From Akebia trifoliata (taxonomy: Eukaryota; Streptophyta; Magnoliopsida; Ranunculales; Lardizabalaceae): 64,000 bases of DNA. The position numbers and the translations under genes were made by a program. Location: NCBI GenBank assembly GCA_017979445.1, contig CM030707.1:18241086-18305085 (forward strand), in the 5' to 3' direction. Positions 1-11,530 of this stretch are shown here, piece after piece. The stretch's first letter is position 1, and every line of letters starts with the position of its first letter. The notes below the pieces were generated by a model. That model was given only the letters and a program-made list of their open reading frames with translations. It ran no database searches and was not told where the DNA came from.

Positions 1-364
1 ATCAGTTTCATTTCATCTTTAATTCAAAACCGATCCAAACACATACCTTATTTTCAAATTATCAATGTACAAAAATTTTAAAAATATAAATTTTAAAAAA
101 ATCTACTTTCCTACTACAAATATAGAGTGAAATCAAAAAGACTAAAACATTTTATCTATATGTATTTATATAAAATTAAGAATAAATTTTTTTATTGAAA
201 TATGTTCAGATCGAATTTGTTTTTCGGATTGGGTTGGGGTAGATCCGAATCCGAAATTATTTCGGATCAAAGATTTCAATATGAATCCCATCCAAAAATC
301 TGATTTTTCATGTTTTTCGAACCGGTTCAGACATCAAGTATGTTTCGGATCATTGTCAGCCCTA
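1..364. mobile_element. Right part of a TAGGG-type TIR element (cut by the window edge)
   Basis: The stretch contains the 'ggatccgaat / attatttcgga' motifs seen inside other plant TIR elements, and ends at about 364 with cattgtcagccctag. Its reverse complement (ctagggctgacaatg) matches the terminal motif of the three better preserved elements at 19202, 37978 and 40117. The left end lies outside the window, so no target duplication can be checked. The assignment is an inference from one terminus. Confidence 0.4.
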
Positions 365-1090
365 GAAACAAGGTTGTACAAATCATCATTTAGTGGTTGT
401 GTCGAGTTTTTTTTTTTTTTCCATAATTTTCGTAATTATATTAAAAGATTTAGTCCTTTTAGCCATTAATTTATATCTTATAATGTTTTGTAGGTATCCT
501 AGCCTTTAAATAAAAATAATAAAAGAATTTTTATTAAATATTTTCATAACTTTACGTTCCATCAAATTCCCGTAAACATTGAAAGTGATAAGTCGATATG
601 AGAAATTTCTCAAAATATATTAAATTTAAATAAATTTCATATATTAAAACAAAATATATAATATTGTGGCCCCTTCACTGGTTAGGATATGATTGATCCA
701 GAACCGATCTTATAGGTTATCAAATCGAATTCTTATAAAATCCAAATATGAAATTAATGTATCGGAATGAATTGAATTTGGATTTTGAATATGATTCGAT
801 CCATTGATGACCCGGTCCAAGATGAAAACAATCATGAATGAGAAGGGAAATAAATATGAGAAACATGTTTGAAGAAAGATGTGAAGGGAAGAATCTCATT
901 TTGAGTACTCCACGAAAACGACCTTAAAACGAATAAATAAAAGTTTGGTGAGTTATAATTTTGAGAGAGAGGAGAGAGAGACGGGGGTAGGGAGGAACTA
1001 GGGAGGGATTGAGAGCCAAGTCTCAAAGAAATAGTTTTCTAATCGGGTATAAAAATGTCCACTCATAATTTAATAAAGAGTCCGACTAGC
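365..1090. other. AT-rich gene-free stretch
   Basis: No coding sequence, RNA gene or repeat with clear ends was recognised. It includes a homopolymer T run near 407-420 and a GA-rich patch near 960-985. All open frames are short and lack recognisable domains. Confidence 0.5.
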
Positions 1091-1280
1091 CTTACTACGA
1101 TAGCGAGGAAAAAAAGGCCTTACTAAGCCTCATCCACCATAATTAATAAAGATTTTGAGATGCGTAAAATAAGTCATCAATATTCATAGCAAATCTCAAG
1201 GTCTTTTTTATGCATCTGAAGATCTTTTTAATGGTGGATGAGACTAAATAACGCCTTTTTCCTCATTATCCTAGTAAGGA
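1090..1280. mobile_element. Palindromic MITE, copy 1 (GAGGAAAAA family)
   Basis: An inverted repeat of about 190 bp. The left arm reads ttactacgatagcgaggaaa and continues to cctcatccaccat. The right arm, reverse-complemented, reads ttactaggataatgaggaaa and continues to ctcatccaccat. A second copy lies at 6483-6668. There is no coding capacity, and no confident target duplication was found. It is a non-autonomous foldback MITE by structure only. Confidence 0.6.
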
Positions 1281-1639
1281 AACGGTTCCTCCTTAATAAA
1301 TAAGCTCTAAATGATAACTCATTAAAATTTGGCTGAATTCAAGTTCCAACCTTATAAAATATATCTTCCTTTTATATTGGAAGATATAAATATAATACTT
1401 TTTATGGCTAATGAATGTATTATATTCCGGAGACCAATGAGATTAAAAATGAACTAATGTCGTTTAATAGTGAGTAATACTAATAATAATAATTGTGTGG
1501 GTCGATGTAAATTTGAACAATGGTCCATGTGTCGTATTCACCCAAGAATGATAATTTTTCATATAAAATTAATCATATAAATGTATAAAAATGGATAGAA
1601 GGCAAAGAAACAGAGAAGAATAAGTAATTTTTTTACTAG

Positions 1640-1878
1640 ATTAGTCAATTCTATCGACGAGTAAAATGTAGGTTGTGTGTTTGATACCCAATATGAGTAA
1701 TATTTCCTCAGCGCCACCCACGACGGTGTTCCCTCACTTACTTGGGGTGTGTGTGTGATGTGCGGGTGTTGTACATGCCCAGGGGAGGGTCCCATATGCC
1801 TTGATTTTGGCCCTGGCTCGTCTGATCCCCCTAGTCGGACTTCAGTCCAGACATTCCGTTTAAAAAAAAAAAAAATCA
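1640..1878 (+). mobile_element. SINE-like element with A-tail
   Basis: A degenerate B-box-like motif (gtgtttgataccc, near 1677-1689) is followed by a GC-richer body and the segment cctagtcggacttcagtcc. The element ends in ccgttt plus a run of A at 1862-1875. This layout matches tRNA-derived plant SINEs. The A box is not convincing, so the call rests on the body and the tail. Confidence 0.45.
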
Positions 1879-1939
1879 TCCAAAATTTCAAAACATTAGG
1901 GTGTCAAAATGGAATTAGGTCAAACTACAGGGGGTAAAA

Positions 1940-3530
1940 GAGTAATTTATCCTTTTTAAACACAAATTAAGCATGCATTTCAGGGTACAATGTTTCCTTG
2001 CCATATTAAGTGAGCACGGAGTCCTCACTAAAGTTCATTTGAAATGGTTTGTAATTCAACATTTGGAGTTATTGAAAGTTTTATGGACTTTGTATTCAAA
2101 CTTTATGGTATTGATGTGTGTCAAATCAAGGATATTTGATCATCCTCACAATTCTATAGATCATTTCTCTATTTGTTAATTTCATCTTATACAAAGGTCT
2201 AGTATTTTGAATTTAGAGAACTATTGAGAGCATACAAGTTATAGCTTAGTGGGACATTTTTTTTAGTCTTTCATGCAAATTTTTGAAGGAATGAACTTGC
2301 TTCATAGTCTTTGATGTATATCTTATGAATTTGATACAAGACAAAGGGGTTTCAAGCTGCAATATTGTCGAAAACATTTGGACAATTTTAGATTTCAATT
2401 TTGGATGAAATTTGAAAAAGAAATGGACTAGAAAAATGGTAAAATGTTGGGTTTTTTATTTTATTTTTAATGATTTTATGGGTTGAAAATTGGTCAAAAA
2501 AAAAAGATGAAGAAGATGGAATGAAATGGAAGGAAATCGATAGAAAATGTTCAGATAAGAGAACGATGGATCAATATTTTGAAAATCACTCGACCAGGTA
2601 TACTTGAGCCACGATATAACTGGCAAGGGAATTACTCAACCTTTTTTTGGTGAATCACTCAATTCCAAATATAGTTTTGGATGGGTCTCATATGCTCTTT
2701 TTTGGTGAATATCATTTCTACTCAAATAATCACACTCACCCTTACTAGTATGTGTGATGCCACATAGGTATTGAGAGATGGATTTTTGACCCTCTTGAGA
2801 CTAAATTTCTTGATTGATGACTTGATCGAAATTGATTATCGTACTTTTTCTCATGGATGTCTTGATGGCTTGCTCTTTGATCTAAGAAGGTCGAGGATCT
2901 TGGACTACATCGAAAAAACTCCAACCTTGAACCTAGGATGCGAAATAATTGAAAAGAATGAATAAAAAAGAAATAAACTAGAAAAATCAATTATAACACG
3001 ATTTATGTAGAAACCCCTAAATCAAGGCATACCCATGGAGCTGCACCAATTCCACTATACTCAAAAGCCAAAAATGACTTCTCCCGAAAAAATGGCTATA
3101 TGTGGATTGATTAACAGTACCAACTTATTGACCATTTCCATTAAGCTCCATAAACCATAACACCGTCAAAATCATCCCCACAACGCGTTTTTCATCAAAT
3201 CATTCGTTCCCAAGTCAAAATAAATGATTCATGACCCATCCATCTATCTCGAGCCATGTCGCCAAATTCCACGATAAAGATTGAAGATTTGGTGGACGTC
3301 CAACATCTCGACCCTTGATCATGATAGTTTTATGGGGTGGACCAAACCCACATCAACATATTTTTAGGATGAGTAGTAGCACACACATGAGGAAAAAGCA
3401 TATGGGACCTATCAAAAATGGCAGCTCACACAAGGGGGATGACCCATACCCACATTAGAAGAATTATCAAGGAGTACCTCAGAGATTGAAGTCTTGAGGC
3501 TTGGGGACATTGAGAGTTTATGCCTAATTC
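1940..3530. other. Gene-free stretch, nothing recognised
   Basis: Open frames here (for example 1973-2179, 2745-2990) are short, AT-rich in composition and have no recognisable domain. They are treated as chance. No RNA gene or complete repeat was identified. Confidence 0.5.
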
Positions 3531-3532
3531 TC

Positions 3533-4225
3533 CATAGGGCTGTCAACCAATACTAATTGGTCATATCCGAATTCAAAAAAATTATTGAATGCACATCGAG
3601 ATTTTCTTTTGACACCACCATCGCACTAGATAATGAGGGTTTTTCGGAAGAAAAATTTCAATCCATCTCAAATTGTTGAAGATCTCTTCAACCCACTCTT
3701 TTATTCACATTTCCTCTAAACTAAGATATTGGTGGATGGTGACCTACAAATATTTTAATTTGTTAAACTAGGGGATTTCTTAAACCATAAATCTAAAATC
3801 ATAAGCCCAATAAAACAATTCTCAAGAGAGAGAGAGAGTTTCATTAATGGTGGATAAGGAAGAAGAGAAATATATCCGTTCGAGAGAGAAATAGAACAAT
3901 GCTAAGCTGAAGAATCATCAGAGAAATCATCGCCTTATCTCGGAGGCGATAAAGGGATTAAGGCAAATTGCAAGTTCCAAGCCCTAATCGATGAAGGGGA
4001 TGACTGATGAGTTGCTTGTGAGATAATTAGGAGACTTTATATATCATAGTATTATTAAACAATAAACATTGAATTAGATCAAATGTTATAAGATCAGATT
4101 TACCACTATCTGAAATATATTTGGATATTAAAAATTATCAGAATCCGATATACAAAATTTTTGGATGATATCCAATTTTTAGAATACAGATTAGAATTTG
4201 GACTCAGATTTCACTATCCATTGAC
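3533..4225. mobile_element. Candidate TAGGG-type TIR element
   Basis: The left end reads tagggctgtcaaccaatac. The right end reads ccattgacaaccta, whose reverse complement is taggttgtcaatgg. The interior holds the nested 'ggatat / atccga' motifs typical of this group. tctcca flanks both ends (left immediately before tagggc, right immediately after ccta), which may be a shortened target duplication. The middle (about 3815-4020) holds a GA-rich segment that could be unrelated sequence. The boundaries are tentative. Confidence 0.35.
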
Positions 4226-4477
4226 AACCTATCTCCACCAAAGATTAGATCAAAAGTCGGGAGGAGCATTTTTTTTTTTGTTGGAAAGTAGTTTTCACTT
4301 AAATGTTTCACTATTTTCTTATAAATATGGACATGAGCTAAGCGGTTTGGGCTGTTTATCTTTGATCTCTTTGAGAGATTTATCTCTTGTAAACTCTAGA
4401 GGCAAGGCTGAGCTCCAATTTTGAAGTACCATGTCTTTATCAATTGTGTTGGTGTGTTTAGGCAAACAGGAGTGAAC

Positions 4478-4955
4478 CTCAAGGGAGGTTAGCATAGTGG
4501 CAAGCCAACCCATGATAAGCTCTTCGGGAAAGGTAGGTCAAGTGTTTGAAATCCCATGAAGTAATGAATTCCTTGGGATCCCCCTTCAGGTTTTGATTGA
4601 CCCTCAACTCAATTAGTTGCATGTAGGGGTGGATTTATAGTGGGGCACTTATCCCAACAAGAATTTTCAAAGTCTATGGATTAGGGAATTATTGAGACAT
4701 ATTTTAGCACAAATAAAAAAATCTGTCACTATTGCCCCTACAAAAAAAGATTCCACTCTTAATTGCCGCTCACAACTATTTTTTTTTTCACTCTTAGTTG
4801 TCCCTACAAAAAAAATTTTACTTTTGGCTGTCCCCACATGGGCAGAATCTAGCTCCGACCTTGGTTGCATGCAGGACTTTCCAAGGTGACGGTACATGTG
4901 ATCGTGAGATTAGTCTCACCCGAAGGGTGGGGATACCCATGATAAACAAAATGTG
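4478..4955 (+). mobile_element. SINE-like sequence
   Basis: It carries an A-box-like motif (ttagcatagtggcaag, near 4487-4502) and, about 40 bp later, a B-box-like motif (gtcaagtgtttgaaatccc). Downstream is a GC-richer body ending with gattagtctcacccgaaggg and gggatacccatg. The spacing is tRNA-like. The 3' end abuts the (TA)n tract at 4954-4974. No target duplication was found. Confidence 0.45.
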
Positions 4956-4974
4956 TATATATATATATATATAT

Positions 4975-5182
4975 GGGAAATGCTAACATCCAAGACCTCA
5001 TGAAGGCCTTAGCATTGTCCAACACTTTTTTATTCTAATAATGCCCCTCCTTATTTTATCTTTTAGTAAAAAAAACAAAAGTATTTCAGTTTTTTACACA
5101 ATAAATACATTTATTATGCTATTAATAAATGTATTTATTATTATGTTGGCATTGATTGTCAAAGCATTTATTACAACAACAA

Positions 5183-5219
<37 letters not shown>

Positions 5220-5930
5220 CTTCAAAATACTTAAATGCTTATAGTATTTATTATGTAAAAGACTAATACATGTTATTCTTTTTCACTAAAAGACAAAATG
5301 GAGAGAGGTATTATTAGAATGAGTGATGATAATTTGACATGCTTTTAGCGCACACACGCTGACGTGAAAGCACATTACTTTTTTTTTTTTTTTTTTTAAA
5401 AAGAGAAAAATAGAGTTTCTTTCTCTTGCTCATAGTGAAAAAAAAAAACTTTTAGATCTGATCACCTTGTGACATTCAAAATCATGATATGGTGAAATGG
5501 GGTTGTAGGGGATAAAATTATATGAAATTTAAAAATAAAAAAATAGTTATTTTTCACCGTTGAATTTTATTTTTAAATTTGGGTGCTCGGTAACCATCCA
5601 TTTTAAACACATTAGATCAAGTTCAAAAAAAAAAATTTGAATATGAATATTTTCATGAAATCTAGATGGCTGTGTTGTTGGATTGTTAATGTGATCATCA
5701 ATGTGGGCCCAACAATCATTTTTAAGATTTGAAATCTAAAAAAATAAATATGTGGGCAGAGAATAGACAAGAGAGAGAAACTTTTTTTTTTAATAAGTTA
5801 TGTGCTTTCACGTCAGCGTATGTCAAGTGCATGCGCGAAAAGTCCTTCAAATTGCCAGCACTCCATTAGAAAATAAATGTGATGAACAATGTTAACGTCC
5901 CCATGACGTATTGGACGTTAGCATTCCCCT
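4975..5930. mobile_element. Compound foldback element inside a (TA)n microsatellite
   Basis: It is flanked by (TA)n on both sides (about 4954-4974 and 5932-5941). The left terminus is gggaaatgctaacatccaag; the right terminus reverse-complemented is ggggaatgctaacgtccaat. The inverted arms stay alignable for about 75 bp. A second inverted pair follows: gctgacgtgaaagcacat near 5361-5378 against its inverse near 5801-5818. A smaller palindromic element is embedded at 5032-5320 and has its own internal (AT)n run (about 5191-5219). There is no coding capacity. The (TA)n context resembles the Micron-type MITEs described in rice, but homology to them is not claimed. Confidence 0.6.
5032..5320. mobile_element. 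MITE nested in the left arm of the foldback element
   Basis: The left end is attctaataatgcccctcct, continuing into ttttatcttttagtaaaaa. The right end reverse-complemented is attctaataatacctctctc, continuing into ttttgtcttttagtgaaaaa. It interrupts the arm homology of the surrounding 4975-5930 element, because the outer arm resumes after it (gagtgatgataatttgac against its inverse at the right). The simplest reading is a later insertion. Confidence 0.5.
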
Positions 5931-5940
5931 GTATATATAT

Positions 5941-6482
5941 ATAGATCATTTGTTCAAAATCTCAAAGGTGCTAAACTAGAATCACATTTTAAGGATTGTA
6001 GCGATTTTGAAGAATTTAGTTACAAGATAATTAGGAATGGGGATCTACCCATGTTTTTTGCCTAACTCTTCAATTAAATTGGTAATAATGCATACCAATA
6101 CATGTTTGCATCAAATCAACATTGGAGGAATTTTAAGACTTTTTGTGAAAACAAGTAGAAGACTCGGAGTAAGAATTAATGCTCAATTGAATTGCAAGAA
6201 CGAGGTTGAACAAAGTTAGAAGAACCCAAAGATGAAAGGTTTTGAGAAGAAAAATCAAGGGATTTTGATTAAAGATTGAACACAAGGGATTTTAAGTCAT
6301 TTTCCATTACTCTTCGAATAGACTAAGTCAAAGGGTGTTTTCATCCGTTTGACTAAGTCACAGGGCATCATCACAAAGTGATGACATTCTCTTTGACCTT
6401 AGTCTCCTCTTTATATTAATGAAAAATGCCTTCATCTTCAACATCTACCAAAAAACACCCTTAATTCCTCGAGAAACCCTTT
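5941..6482. other. Gene-free stretch
   Basis: The open frame at 6037-6219 has no recognisable domain and no codon pattern suggesting selection. Nothing else was identified. Confidence 0.45.
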
Positions 6483-6668
6483 CCTTAATTATGATAGTGA
6501 GGAAAAAGACATTACTAAGCCTCATCCACTGTCAAAAAAGACATTGAGATGCGTTAAACAATACCTTGAGATTGTTATGAATCTCGAGGATTTATTTTGT
6601 GTATCTCAGTGTCTTTTATGGTGGATTAGGCTTAGTAACACCTTTTTTTTCTCACTAAAATTATTCGA
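6483..6668. mobile_element. Palindromic MITE, copy 2 (GAGGAAAAA family)
   Basis: The left arm includes gtgaggaaaaagacattact and cctcatccac. The right arm reverse-complemented includes gtgagaaaaaaaggtgttac and cctaatccacc. It shares arm sequence with 1090-1280, so this is a dispersed repeat family rather than a local palindrome. Confidence 0.6.
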
Positions 6669-8240
6669 CCTCATTTTCAATCCATCGTTCTCAACCTGGC
6701 CATATCCTCTTTAAGAAAACCCTCAATTTTTTTCGCCAAAATTCCATCACCTTCTACTTCTCTAAAATTATATCATGCTCTCGAGCCTTGAAGGTCAAAG
6801 AACATAAAATCTTAACGTTGAAGATGCGGTTAAAAATTTGTACCCAAGAGGTTGAAGATGACTCATTTAAATAAATAAATAAGTAATAAAAAAAAAAATT
6901 GAGCTAAAGGTTGAAGATGAGGGCATTAGGTCATTTTACATTAATATATTAAGGTAGACTAAAGTCAAGAGAAAGTCCATTAATTTAAAAACTTTAGGGG
7001 AGTATCTCAAATATTCACCAAAAACATTTCTCCAAAAAACCGGTAAAGTAGTTGAGACTTCAAACCTCCGCCCACTTTCGATGCACTCGAGAAAGAAAAA
7101 CTTCACATATATAAAAAAACCCCATTTCTTCTTCTTCTTCTTCTCCAAAACTCTCTCTGCAACTCCATTTCCCTTCTCCGCACTGACACTCCACAGAAAC
7201 CCAAAGACATCAAAATGTCAGGTTTCCTTCATATCAGCACCTCCTTCATACCCTCATCTTCAAATCTCCTCAAAAACCCTAATTTCCCTTCTTTCCCTCT
7301 AATTCTCCAAAACAACAAGAACCCTAAAAAAACCTTAATTGAGGCTAAGATCCGGGAGATCTTCATGCCTGCATTGAGTTCCACAATGACCGAAGGAAAG
7401 ATTGTTTCTTGGATGAATTCTGAAGGTGATAAGCCCTCGAAAGGTGAGAGTGTTGTTGTTGTTGAATCCGATAAGGCCTACTTGGATGTTGAAATCTTCT
7501 ATGATGGTTATTTGGCTGCAATTATGGTCGAAGAAGTGGAATTGGCACTGTCGGATCATCAATTGCTCTTCTTGCGGAAACCGAGGATGAGATCGATGAG
7601 GCCTGATCAAAGGCCAATTCTTCTTCTTCTACTACTTCATCACCATCGATGGATTTAGATTCAGAAAAGAGTTCTGAAAAAACCCTAGAAACCCCATCTC
7701 CTACTCTGCCACATAAAGATTTGACGAGTGTTGTTTCAGTTGTTTTGTGGCGTTTCCTTATGCGAAGAAGCTCGCAAAGGAAATGAAAGTGAATTTGGGT
7801 TCGGTTGTTGGGAGCGGTCCGATGAGTAGAATTGTTGCCAAAGATGTCAATGCTGCTGCTTCTGTTGCTCCTTCCACTGCTATCGCTGCTTCTGCTCCTT
7901 GGAGTGTTGTTTCAAGCTCTCGCAGTATTGAATTGAGGAGTGTTGTTCCGTTTATGACAATGCAGGGTGCTGTAAGTAGGAACATGGTTGAGAGTCTTAA
8001 GGTTCTGACGTTCAGAGTTGGGTATACAATTACTACAGATGCCCTTGATGATTTGTACAGAAAGGTATAAACTTTCAGATCAGATAAAGTGGCCTCTCAA
8101 ATTACATAATTGATTTTGAAATCTAATGAAAACCCATTGAGTGTCAATTTTGAAAGCGAAAATTTTGATGCATTTTAAACTTATTATTATATATGTTTGT
8201 TTACTACTTCAATGCCTATTGGAGAAATTTCATTGTGGCC

Positions 8241-8515
8241 ATGGTTTAAAATATCAGAATGTATCAGTCGATACTGTTCAAACAATAGTCCCACATTACC
8301 TATTGAAGTCCATTCTGTACAGTATGTAAAGAGAAGGCAATCCTCACCTCTTGACCCATGGACGTTAATAGATATGTATCGGTATCAGCCAAGACCTAGA
8401 CGAAATATTGACTCTGAAACATTGAATGTATCAGTTTGTATCGAATTCACCGGCTGATACCCTATCAGTTTTTTCATTAACCAAAACATTCAATCGATAC
8501 GATACTTTAAACCTT
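8241..8515. mobile_element. MITE in a pseudogene intron (GGTTTAAA termini)
   Basis: The left end is atggtttaaaatatcagaat; the right end reverse-complemented is caaggtttaaagtatcgtat. The interior repeats 'gtatcag/gatac' motifs. It lies wholly inside the intron 8065-8672. No clean target duplication was seen. Confidence 0.5.
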
Positions 8516-9239
8516 GATTTTGGGCTTGTGGCTATAGTTGGTCTTAATGAAGAGAATTATAGTATTCAGTTGCTTTCTACGAGGATTGGGTCAAGGTTTA
8601 TGAGATGAATTCGTTGATCTCTTGAATGGGTAATCTTCTTTATATCTTTATATACATTTTTTAAAATTTTAGATCGAAGGGAGTGACCATGACTGCATTG
8701 CTTGCAAAGTCGACCGCACTTGCTTTGGTTAAACATCCAGCTGTGAATTCTAGTTGTAGAGATGGTAAGAGCTTTACGTACAACAGTAGCATTAACATTG
8801 CTGTTGCTGTAACGATGAATGGCGAGTTGATTACTCCGGTTCTTCAGGATGCCGATAAGGTTGTTGTTGCTCTATTTTGGCTGGTTTTCCGTATTTGTAA
8901 CAATGTTCTACTCATAATTGGACTAAAGGAAGTATTAATATTGTTATTGTAGGTTGACATCTACACATTATCCCGGAAATGGAAAGAGTTGGTTGACAAG
9001 GCTCAGGCGAAGCAGCTGCAACCTAATGAATACAGCACAGGTTTCCTGTTTCAGTACTCTTTTTTTCATTTTTCAAACAAAGATCTTTCTTTCTGTAGTC
9101 ATTATTTTTTAATGGGCATTTCAAACTTTCAGTCATTTTATCGACATAAATATTAATCAGTTTCATTATTTTCATCTTTTCAAAGATTTTGATTTTCATG
9201 GCTAGTGTTTTTTAAATAGTGGCCATGCACAAGCTTGTT

Positions 9240-9955
9240 AATGTAAAATTTTCCATCTCTGATTGCAATCAAGGTGTGAGGTAAGACGTTTGATTGATCA
9301 ATGCCTCGAGGCGTAAAGCGAAAGCCTCACATGCATTATATTTTAAATAAATAATGCAAGATATAAAATAACTAATATTAAACAATTGAAAAATTAGGAT
9401 AGCAACCACACATTCCCAATTATCAAATACATAAATGAATTCTAGGTATTGATCCATTACAATAAATAATAATATAAAATATATTATTTTATGTATAATA
9501 GTTGAAAGTTTCTATACTAAATAACTATATTATGCTTACTGTAAAAATATAATTAAATATATTTTTAAATTACTAACAAACTTTATTTATAAATCAACTC
9601 AAATCAACAATTTTCTTTGCATGCAACAAAGAAATGGTAGCATAGATGAAATTTATAAGATCTTGCTTAACTAATAAAACAAGAAGTAAGAAGAAATGTG
9701 TGTATATATATATAAAGATGAAAAGTATTTATTTAAGAAAGATAGACAAAATAGAAAAATAAATGAGGCGTAAGCCTCGACAAAAGGCATATGCCTCACT
9801 TTAAGGCGTATGCCTTCCGCAAGCCTTTTGGTTTGAGACAGAAGCCTTAGTTGCTTTTGAGTTTCAACGTTACACCTCAGGGCGTTTTTAATGAACCTTA
9901 TTGCAAGGCGTGCCTCGAGGGGTAAGGATCATACGCCTCTAAAAACACTGCTATG
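9240..9955. repeat. Repeat rich in GCCTCGAGGCG / GGCGTATGCC motifs
   Basis: The segment fills most of the 999-nt intron 9041-10039. Near its left end it has tgcctcgaggcgtaaagcg, and in its right part it has gaggcgtaagcctcg, aaggcatatgcctcac and ggcgtgcctcgaggggtaag. These are short complementary motifs at both ends, suggesting a foldback element. The class is not known to me, and the ends are approximate. Confidence 0.4.
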
Positions 9956-10548
9956 CACTATATGACTTCGGCACCAAATCACTATTGGTAACAATTGTAC
10001 TTGACATTTGCTCACAATGCCCACTTGTTGGTTTTGAAGGTACGTTCACTCTTTCAAACCTTGGGATGTTTGGTGTGGATCGATTTGATGCAATCCTGCC
10101 TCCTGGAACTGTAAGTAATCTCAAACTCCGTGGTCAAATTGCTTCCCCTGCAAGTAATCATAGAGTAAAAGATTGGGATTGAATATCATGAGTTTTTGGA
10201 AATCTCATATTCTGATTTAGGTGGGACTGATGCAAGGAGCGATAATGGCTGTTGGAGCATCACAGCCTACTTTAGCCGCTGCCAAGGATGGTCGAATCGG
10301 TGTAAAAAGCCAAATGCAGGTGAGGATGGTCTCATGATCCCAACATTGTTAACATTGACACGGGAGGATCTATTTCCTTAATTCTTAGAGAAGTTATTTT
10401 AGAAAACGCCTTACTTGGGAAACAGAAATGCAAATTTTTGCAGGTAAATGTTACAGCTGATTATCATGTCATATATGGGGCTGATCTGGCTTCCTTCTTG
10501 CAAACTCTAGCAAAGATTATTGAGGACCCCAAAGATCTCACCCTGTAG

Positions 10549-11491
10549 TCCCTCCTCATCTATCAAATCACATAATCTTGGGTTTCCTATTTTATGAGAT
10601 TAGAAATTGTTCAACTATTTTGATCTTTGATAGTTTACACTGATTGAGTAGACTTATGTCCGGAGTTAATCGCTATATGTTCAATGAGTTGTACTTAAAA
10701 AAGAGTAAACGAATTGTTGAAGTTTAATGTTCTTTTCTTCTATGTCAATTGGATATTTCAAAATGGTTGTTGAATCCATGTCAGATACTTCAATTTTAAT
10801 TGTAATGAGGACATATATCTTTGATGTATTGGGTTTGTTCAATTTGTTTATATGAAACCTAAAACCTGCAGCACTAGATTCAAACTTTTTTTTTATTATT
10901 ATATTTAATTTTTGGAGCATTGTTAAATCAGGACCTAGATACCTGGTTTAGGTTTCTTCGTCCCGAGACTGAGTTGATACCAAAGACCTGAAAGTCTGAA
11001 AAAATAGTTCAAATATGGGATTAAAATGGAGGCAGCTAAAAAGAAATTTTGATTTTGAGAGATTCATATATCTCAAGGCTGAATTTAATAAAGAATATAT
11101 TTAAAATGGATTTTGTCATCCTTTCGGTAAAATCTGAAAGTGCACAAAGGATTTTGGACAAACCATTTGCAGGATACAATGAGACTCGGATCTCTATTTT
11201 TAGATTATTAATCCGATTGCAACTCCAATCACCCTTTAGAATCATAGATGTGGCCAATTTATTTTAAGGAAATCAAAATAGTTGAATCAGTTTTTCTGTG
11301 ATTTTGGTTGTCTAATCATTTCTTCTTCATTTTTTGGAAAGGAGAATGAACAAAGGGGGGACGAGATATCCAGCCCAAAAATCTAATCTAATCTAATCTA
11401 ATCAGTATCTTTTTGATCCAGTGAATTCTATATTCATGGGTCTCAAATCTTGATGTGCCTGGTTTGTGTTGGTCTGAACTAACACAACCCG

Positions 11492-11530
<39 letters not shown>

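Larger units (their letters stand above)
7215..10548 (+). pseudogene. Plastid pyruvate dehydrogenase E2 (dihydrolipoamide acetyltransferase) pseudogene, introns retained
   Basis: E2 transfers acetyl groups from its lipoyl arm to CoA in the plastid pyruvate dehydrogenase complex. This copy resembles LTA2/EMB3003. It keeps a transit-peptide-like N-terminus, a lipoyl domain with the ESDKA lysine, a peripheral-subunit-binding segment (PYAKKLAKEM) and catalytic-domain exons at about 7747-8064, 8673-8859, 8953-9040, 10040-10110, 10221-10319 and 10444-10548. Lesions: a one-base loss at about 7536, a TGA at 7604-7606 in the restored frame, another shift between about 7700 and 7747, and a frame loss at the start of the 8673 exon. 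The 10221 exon gains extra codons where the expected AG acceptor reads gcaag. The active-site DHR reads D-Y-H at 10459-10467. Retained introns exclude a processed copy. A functional paralogue elsewhere is assumed. Confidence 0.85.

Noticed and set aside
7335..7985. Minus-strand frames opposite the E2 pseudogene
   Set aside because: They are antisense to recognisable lipoyl and subunit-binding sequence; no independent support.
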